Positions 57,091-64,000 of a DNA stretch of 64,000 nucleotides are shown piece after piece (position 1 is the first letter of the stretch; each line of letters starts with the position of its first letter). Location of the stretch: NCBI RefSeq assembly GCF_036898095.1, contig NC_090746.1, positions 56,591,899 to 56,655,898 on the forward strand, in the 5' to 3' direction. The DNA is from Palaemon carinicauda (lineage: Eukaryota > Arthropoda > Malacostraca > Decapoda > Palaemonidae). The position numbers and the translations under genes were made by a program. The notes beneath the pieces are model-generated. The model was not told where the DNA came from and ran no database searches. It saw nothing but the letters and a program-made list of their open reading frames with translations.

Positions 57091-57460
57091 CTTTAGGTGG
57101 GTGTAAGTCCTTGTTCAACTGGCTGGAAACAGTCCCGGGAGGGCCTCTAGTTCGAGTTGACTCTTGAGGGATCCTCGCACCACGTTATCCCCTATGGATG
57201 AAGGCTTGGGTAATCAATTGCTGGAAGGCAAAGAAGTCGTAATAGTTTGAGGTTCACAGACTATAACAGATCAAAATCAAAATAAAAAACTAAACTGCCT
57301 CTCACTTGATAGGAGATTGGGAAAATAGCCTCCAACCAGGTGGGGAGGCTGCTTACAGAGTGTGAAACTTACTCACAGAAGAATCCAGGTCAGCTGTGGA
57401 GAGTCCCTCAGATGCTTAACCCCAAGAGAGGAAGGATGAAAGTGAGAAGTACCCAGTCAC

Positions 57461-58470
57461 TCACACATTCCTCCTAGACTTACCCCGCAGGTCTAGGCTC
57501 CTGTGGGTTATGTCCTGCAGGTAGTGTGCAGTGAACGTCGTTTGACGTTTCCATCTGCTTGCGAGAAGTACCTGCTGTACTGAAAAATTTTTTTTGAATG
57601 CCAGGGAGGCGTTAAACCCCCCGACATCATGTGCATGGGGGCGTCTACCTGATAGTAGGGTCTCCTGAGCTACGGCTCTTTCTACCACTCGCCTGATCCA
57701 CGAGGAGATAGAGTTTTTCGTGACTCTCCTCTTGCTCCTTCCTGTGCTCATGAAGAGCCTATTGATCTGATGTCTGGCTCTTCTTGTCCTCTCACGGTAC
57801 TGTGCAACCTCAGCGATCTTACGGGGCATAGTAACAGTTGATCAGGATTGTCTGCTTCTGAACGAAGACTTTATCTGGAAGGGGCCGAACCCTAGGGTTA
57901 GCCGCTGCCAGATTTTGAGTCTTTGCAACAAACTCTGGAATGAAACTGAGTGACCTGCCCCATCCCCTTGAATGGGATATGTCATATAGGAAAGACCATG
58001 AAGCTCATTGACTCTGCTCGCAGAGTCAATGAGATTAAGTCCTTATCTGAGGCTTGCCGGAGAGGCTCGTAAGGGGCTCCTTTCAGAGAACGTAAGGCCT
58101 TGACAACGTTCCACGGAGGTGGCCTGACTTCCGATAGAAGGCAAGAATGCTCAAGGTTACGAACAAGGCGTGACAATTCCGTCGAAGAGGAAATGTTAAC
58201 TCCGTTCAGCTCAAAGACCAGGCTTAAGGCTGAGCGTAATCCTTCAACGCCGATACTGAATAGAGTTTTTCTTCCCTGAGGTACACTAAAAACTCTGCTA
58301 TTGTTGGAATAGAGGCACTGAGAGGAGAGATACCCTGCCCACGACACCAACCACAAAAGAGCACTTCAACACTGGTACACTACAGTCAATGCGTCCCTGA
58401 GGTATCCTGACATGTGTCTTGCAACTGGCTTCAAAAAGCCTCTCCTTTCAAAGGGTTGCGGGATAACCTC
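57461..58470 (-). pseudogene. DIRS E tyrosine recombinase (catalytic Arg lost)
   Basis: Pieces: 58440 MSGYLRDA; 58356-57982 FSIGVEGLRSALSLVFELNG and PPPWNVVKALRSLKGAPYEP; 57829-57461 KRRVTKNSISSWIRRVVE, RPHAHDVGGFNASLAFKKNF and SRWKRQTTFTAHYLQDITH. Relatives read HDVRG or HDIRG; here it is HDVGG, so the second catalytic Arg is gone, while His and Tyr remain. The first catalytic Arg region is scrambled by a stop and frameshift near 57970-58010. Confidence 0.82.
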
Positions 58471-58499
58471 CAGGCGTGAAGACGTAGTGATGGAACCGT

Positions 58500-59230
58500 T
58501 CGATGGAAAATCTTCACGTATGGTTGTCTGCGTATATCGGGAAGTGGGGGACAGTTCTCTCAGTGTCTCTACGAGCAGATGTAGAAGGTCTGGGAACCAC
58601 TCTGCATGCTGCCACAGCAGAGCTATGAGGGTCAGAAGGGGGAACGTATAGACGTCCATCCTGTCCCACAAGTGTTGAAAGGCGTCCTGTCAGAACACTT
58701 GTGGCTCTGGTACTGGCAAGCAGTACACAGGAAGTTTCTGGTTGAGGGACGTCGTGTACAGATCTATTGTAGGCAAACCACATAAAGTCAAGACTTTGCT
58801 GGCTATCTGTTGATTTAAAGACCACTCGAAACCAACTATATGCGTCCTCCTGCTCTGATTGTCCACCAGCACGTTCATCATGCCGGGGATGAAGCGGGCT
58901 GTTAATGTTACAGAGTTCTCTTCCATCCATTTGAGGATTTCTACAGCTAGCTGGCATAGGAGCTGTGAAAAAGTACCTCCTTGCTTGTTTATGTAAGCTA
59001 CCTCCGTAGTGTTGTCACTCATCAGCACTACGTGATGCCCTGGAAGGAGCCGATATAAAATATAAATGCTTGAGTGTCAGAAAAGCAGCTTTCATTTCTA
59101 GAAGGTTGATGTGGCACCACCTTTCGGATTTGGACCACAGCCTGGAGGCCTTCAGGTGTAACAGATAAGACCCCAGCCTTCTTTTGATGCATCCATGAAG
59201 AGCATCAAATCTGGGGGAGAAGAGAGGTCT
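58500..59230 (-). pseudogene. DIRS E RNase H and methyltransferase-like region
   Basis: [13 protein letters not shown] (first Asp, 59200), [20 protein letters not shown] (Asp), VTLTARFIPGMMNVLVDNQS (last Asp in altered context), KVLTLCGLPTIDLYTTSLNQ and, in another frame, DRMDVYTFPLL. Frameshifts at about 59150, 59030 and 58690. Confidence 0.78.
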
Positions 59231-59249
59231 ACTCCCTTGAGTTGGTTGG

Positions 59250-60254
59250 TGTCTAACACTAACCAGCTAAGGTCTCTCTTCTGCTTGGGACCCACTGGCA
59301 CTAGAGTGCCTGGTGGGTCTCTGTGCTGAGACCAAAAGGTCTTCAGTTGCCACTGAAGTGACCGAATACGGAGACGGCCGTGTGGAACCAACTTCTCTAG
59401 GGAGATTAGGTGTCCTAACAACTTTTGCCATTGATGTGCTGGCAACTCATCTCTCATGAGAAAGTCCTGGGCTACTTCTTTTAGTTTCTTCGCTCTGTCC
59501 TCGGACAGGAAGATTTTGCCTAGTGTGGTCTTGAGCCTCATTCCTAGATATATCATATCTTGGACCGGTTGCAGTTGAGACTTCTCACAACTGATCAGGA
59601 TCCCCAGATCCTGACAAAAGGCGAGAAGTTTCTCTCGGTGGAGGAGGTTCTCCTGCGAGTCTGCAAGAATCAGCCAATCGTCTAGATAATGAAGGAGACG
59701 AATGCCATTCTTGTGCGTCCAGGTGGACACTAAAGACTCTAGTGAACACCTGATGTACTGTGGATAGGCCGAAGCACAGCACCTTGAACTAGTATATCTG
59801 TTCTTCTATCATTAAGTGCAGGTACTTCCTTGATGATGGGTGGATTGGGATCTGGAAGTACGCGTCATTCAGGTCCAACGAGATCATGAAGTCATTCTGT
59901 CTCACCATTTGTGCCGTCTCCATCTTGAACAGATTCTGTACGACAAACTTGTTCAGGGCTGAGAGGTCTATAATGGCTCTCCAGACTCCAGATGCCTTTT
60001 CTACTAGAAATAGGCGACTGTAAAAACCTAGGGACCCTCCTGGGACCTCCTGGAGAGAGTCCTTCTGTAGCATGGTCTTGACTTTGTCCCGTAGGGCCTA
60101 GTCCTTTGCTGATCCCTTCGCATAGGACCTTGTCGTTGATGGATTTTGAGTCAGTGGAGGGGGAGTCGATGAAAGGGATGATGTATCCCTTTCCTAACAC
60201 GGAAGTTGACCACGGGTCAGCTCCGTAATCAATCCACCTCTGCCATCTGCTCAT
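59250..60254 (-). pseudogene. DIRS E reverse transcriptase (frameshifted)
   Basis: MSRWQRWIDYGADPWS starts it in one frame (60254). After a shift it reads LQEVPGGSLGFYSRLFLVEK, LSALNKFVVQN and [17 protein letters not shown] (catalytic Asp), stopping near 59789. It then continues with [17 protein letters not shown] and, after another shift, [17 protein letters not shown] (YLDD) and HQWQKLLGHLISLEKLV. At least three frame changes. Confidence 0.85.
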
Positions 60255-63200
60255 CAGACATTCCCCTACCAGTGGATTGGTTGGGGATTGCCCTCCCTAA
60301 AGAGGATGACTTCGCTGGGATTTCTTGCTTTTCCCCTTCCGTCCTCTGGGATGAAAGGAAGGCCTCAAGTCTTGCCATTTCGCCAACTTCTTGGGAGCAC
60401 TCTTCCTCTGGCTCCTTACGGTGTTTGGACGTGCAGGCTGGCAGGCGCGAAACAAGACAACTCGTCAGAGAAGAGTGTCCAGGCTGACCTTTCTTCATCG
60501 GTCTGCTACACCGTCAATGTCCTCCCCATTAAACAGGGCTGGTCCATTAATTGGGGCATTACGCAGCTTCATTTTCTCTCTCTTCGGCACCTGTTTCTGA
60601 AATCTTGACCAACTGCATCTCGTCGCCTCAAGATCCAGTTAACCCAATGGTTAACCACATTCTGTTAAGAATTCGAGAGTCCTCGCACCCGAGAGAAGGA
60701 AAGTGAACGTCTCTCAACCAATAGCCCAGCCATAATGCAGATTGCAAGGCAAACTTTGCAACCCGTTCCATATTGACCGTATTGGCAGCGTTGTCAGTCT
60801 TTCCAAGGAAGACTGGGTCCAGTGGAAGAGGGGAAAGGTCGTCTCCCATTACCTCGTAGTACTTTCTCTGCCATACATAAGGCAGAGGAAGTAAACTTGA
60901 GGAGTCCACAGACCGAAGAGAGTGAGATGAACCTGCCACTTGGGCATACGCTCTCTCCTTCACTGCCTTGACCGCCTTCCCCATGGTAGAGCTAACTTGG
61001 GTCTGGTGGGTCTTGACACGCTTGAAAACTGGTCCAGGACCGTATCCTTTTCTCAGTTGGAACATAATCAGGTTCTTCCAGGCTGTTCACCTTCTTGATG
61101 CATAGCAAAACTTTCAAAAAGATTCGGTCAACATCTCTTTGTTCCAAAACGGTGATCTTCGGATTGGCGGATATTGGGAGCGCTCCATCAGAATGTTCCG
61201 AATTGTTGTCAAAAGGTTCTTCCTCTCCCGAACTAACATCCATAGTAGCCCGGGGAGGGTGAGTGTCGTCAACTACGTTTCTCTTAGAAGACGAATTGAC
61301 TCTCTGGGGAAGATCCCTATGCCCAGGTCTTGTCGCAGCGGCCAAGACGAAAGACTGTTCCCTCGAGTCTGACGTTCATCTATAGAACGCTAGTACTTGG
61401 GTAGTCTTTCCATCTTTCCTCTCCCTTGAGCAAATTTCAAATTCATCAAAGAGATAGGAATCATCTCTGATTGATTTTGCTGGTTTTGAACCCTTGGAAA
61501 CTACCTTGATCATAGGAGGAAGGTTACTATGCTCTGCACGAGACGATTCCGTGCGAAGGTAAGTGGGATCCGCCCTTTTGGGGGGAAGGGGTCCTTCGTT
61601 CCCTAACCGTCCTCGCGGTGGTGACCTGAGCCACTCCTGCCCTCTCCCAGATCAGATCCCTGATCGTAGGAACCTCAGCCTTGAGGTAATCCTCAAATCT
61701 CGTGGTTTTCTGGGTGACAGGAGGAGGAGGAGGTGGTAGCCCTCTAGCTAGGCTATATCGCTTAGGGTCCGAAAGACTGCCGACCCCGTAAGAGGATCCA
61801 ACAAGATGACGGGAACCTTTGCCGTCATCCCAGGTGGATTGGTGTTTGGGATTCCCATCGCTTGTTTAAGTGCCATGACTAAGTCCTGATACAAGGGACC
61901 ATCTTTGGCAAACAAGTTCTCCGATGGTTTTTCCCTTTCCCGCTGTCCTAGCAACCGTTCGGGTTACGCTGGTCGTTTGGTAGGAGAAGGGTGGGGGGAA
62001 TATCTCAATCCTCTCACAGGTGAGATACCGCGTCATGATAGGTCGTAAGGGTGTGGGTAACGAGACAAGCTGGCTGGCTAGCTCGCTCAACTCAACCTGC
62101 TCCTACACCCTAGGATTGGGGAAAGCAGCGTGCGATGTCTCAGAAACGCGTTTAGGAGCCTCACTTTTGAAAAGGGTTTCGTGTTTTCTAGCTTCCAGCT
62201 GATAAGCTCTTCTAACCACCTTGCTGGGAGGTAAGGCCCACAACAATGGCTCTCCTGTTCACTTGATTTTGCCCTGAGTGGGTGAAGTAAAACAGGGGGC
62301 TAAGCGCGTGTGCAACTTCATGGGACTGAGGTGAACTCCGGGGAGTTACCTGTCGGACCGATCTCCTGCAAGAATGGTTTTGCATAGCATTGAGCGCTTA
62401 GCTGTGCCCTACGGGGATGATGGCAAGGAAAGGGGCTACTGTAGATGGTAACCTCTTCCCATCCTTGTTATCCAGCTACGAAAAGCTGCGCTCCGATGGA
62501 CTGGAGCAAGGCAGGGACGAATCCATAGCCTTTCGGCAAAGCCCCGGTGGGGGGGGGACACTCGGGAAGATCTCTCTTCTCGCAAGTGAGAGGATCGATC
62601 AACACCTCTACTTTCCGATGGCACATTGCCTTGCGGACAAAGGACCTGCCATTCACAAGGTAGTGTTGGGTCATCCTTCCTCAGAGGGTCGGACTGAACA
62701 ACACGTGGAGGCAAACCACCCGGTCATGCAGATCTTATCTCCTCCCTTTGGGCAAACCCAAATAGAGGATCATCTCCCTCCACAACCTCTGGAACAAAGC
62801 CAAACCCCATTCCCAACACCGCAAGATCTTGTAATAAACCACTCCGAGGAGTGCTTGTCCTCAAATGCTCCTGTCCTCCCGCCGGAACAGGGGGGGGATG
62901 TTGGGGAGAGCAGGAGATGAGGTCTCAATGCCAGAGTGTGCAAGCGCACCAAAACAAATGACCTTCTGTAACCTCTCCTTTGACGGAGAACCCGTCAACC
63001 ACAAGGAGGACCACAGCAGACGAACGGTGTCGTCAGAGACTCCCCTGCAGAGGGCTCCACCACTGCCCTGCTGGGGGTGGAGGGGGGGGGGGCGCAACAG
63101 GAAGAGAACTCACGCGGGGTTGTCCCGGAGATGAAGCCAGTCGGCAGAGTCAGGGCCGGAGATCGAACCGGAGGAAAAAGACAGTAAGCCTTCTCCCTTC

Positions 63201-63430
63201 TCCTCGAAGGGGAAGAGCTTCTTTTAGCCTTCTTCTTCCGTCTACTAAATCTTGTCCACAGGGAGGGCGACCACTCCCTACACACATTGCAAGTGAACCC
63301 GTGGGCACGAGTGACCCAGGCACAAAGAGCAGAGACCGTGAAGATCCGTCTTCTAAACGGACATGAAGGTGCTGCATCGGCACCCTTCCAAGCCTGAACA
63401 AACTCGCATGGTAATGGTCCTCACAGGCAA
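60229..63430 (-). pseudogene. DIRS E Gag (heavily broken)
   Basis: The N-terminal module at about 63330-63220 reads, across a frameshift, DLHGLCALCLG- and TCNVCREWSPSLWTRFSRRK, matching the DPHxLC...CREW module of the other copies. A middle part near 62090-61750 is poorly conserved. A capsid-like part at 61065-60628 carries VWQRKYYEVMGDDLSPLPLD and NMERVAKFALQSALWLGYW. The basic C-terminal tail is degraded. Stops and indels throughout. Confidence 0.65.
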
Positions 63431-63605
63431 TCACGCCTGCAAAAGAAAAAGTTGGAAAAATTAGCTTTAGGCAGTTAGGGTTAATGGGAGAGTGAGAAAC
63501 GCGAGTATTAGGTTTCAGTACAGTATTACTAGATAGGAACAACTATTGTTATACAGAACAGTAAGGGGATGATGATGACTCAGTAAACTTTACCTTATCA
63601 CAATA

Positions 63606-64000
63606 CAGTGGAACCTCTACATACGAACGTATCTACATCCGAATTTTCCAACACCCGAAGTAAAATTCGAGCAATTTTTCGACTCTACACCCGAATTTTA
63701 TTTCGACACACGAAACAAGCAATTTTCGTCATATTGGTTGTATCCGAATTTTTCGACACGCGAATTACAATTCGAACACGTTCCTACTCTACACCCGAAT
63801 TTTTTTTCGATACCCGAAGTAAACAATACCCATACATGTAGATGGGTGTATTTTTTATTTCCGCCGATAGAAGGCAGCATTTCTACCTCGGAGAGACCCT
63901 CAATTAGCGTGGCTTGGGACATTCCTCTGTTCTCGTCGGCTTCGTGTGGTTGTGCCCTGTGCGTTCTGCTATTAACTGTGTTTTAATCGTGATTTTTTAT
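63606..64000 (+). mobile_element. Left end of a Tigger-like transposon (runs off window)
   Basis: Begins after TA 63604-63605 with CAGTGGAACCTCTACATACG, a terminal repeat of a third Tigger lineage. Then follow several spaced copies of ACACCCGAATTTT / TATCCGAATTTTTCGAC in 63640-63820. No transposase start is reached before the window ends. Confidence 0.8.

Larger units (their letters stand above)
56734..63605 (-). mobile_element. DIRS1-like retrotransposon E (degraded, third subfamily)
   Basis: The left end GACAAATTTGGAAGTAATTT begins at 56734. Internal complementary region at about 56982-57090. Minus-strand order: Gag (63430-60230), reverse transcriptase (60250-59250), RNase H/methyltransferase-like (59230-58500) and recombinase (58470-57461). 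The right ITR is not seen; the sequence after the Gag start (63440-63605) is interrupted by a Tigger-like end at 63606, so it may lie beyond the window. Every domain is broken. Confidence 0.88.

Overview
The window is eukaryotic and looks like a decapod crustacean genome, though this is inferred. The evidence is spliced exons with GT/AG borders, AT-rich introns, long GA/TC and ATT microsatellites, several DIRS1-like tyrosine-recombinase retrotransposons (a group known to be widespread in decapods), and Tigger/pogo, piggyBac, BEL/Pao, Penelope, I-like and RTE-like elements. I saw no rRNA, tRNA, CRISPR or prokaryotic gene organisation.

The only recognisable host gene is a class II CPD photolyase (phr) on the minus strand. 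Five consecutive exons are visible: 35054-34896, 4964-4766, 4487-4295, 3638-3557 and 3387-3228. Phases match across every junction. The N-terminal exons lie to the right of 35054 (not found here) and the last exon lies left of position 1. The intron between the first two visible exons is about 29.9 kb and is nearly all transposon.

Layout: 1-3060, decayed retroelement with 110-bp and 93-bp tandem repeats. 3228-4964, four photolyase exons. 6148-16289, DIRS element A, which lacks its recombinase and is split by a complete Tigger transposon (8121-11797) with its transposase gene. 16290-17553, an inverted DIRS recombinase fragment. 17567-24147, a full-length I-like non-LTR retrotransposon with 13-bp target duplications. 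24148-25560, Penelope and Jockey fragments. 25640-30120, an RTE-like reverse-transcriptase relic containing a Tigger derivative that itself contains a piggyBac-type element. 30130-34637, decayed coding repeats and a Tigger remnant. 34896-35054, a photolyase exon. 35298-41795, DIRS element C, the best preserved. 42802-44521, BEL/Pao gag remnant between direct repeats. 45470-55252, DIRS element D with a Tigger derivative in its internal complementary region. 55890-56712, RTE fragment. 56734 to about 63605, degraded DIRS element E, followed by the left end of another Tigger-like element running off the window.

The four DIRS elements all lie on the minus strand, in the order gag, reverse transcriptase/RNase H, methyltransferase-like tail, tyrosine recombinase. 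Each left end carries an internal complementary region that rebuilds the junction of the two outer ends, as expected for DIRS circular intermediates. Comparing copies gives empty sites for several insertions, so the nesting history can be read directly from the sequence.
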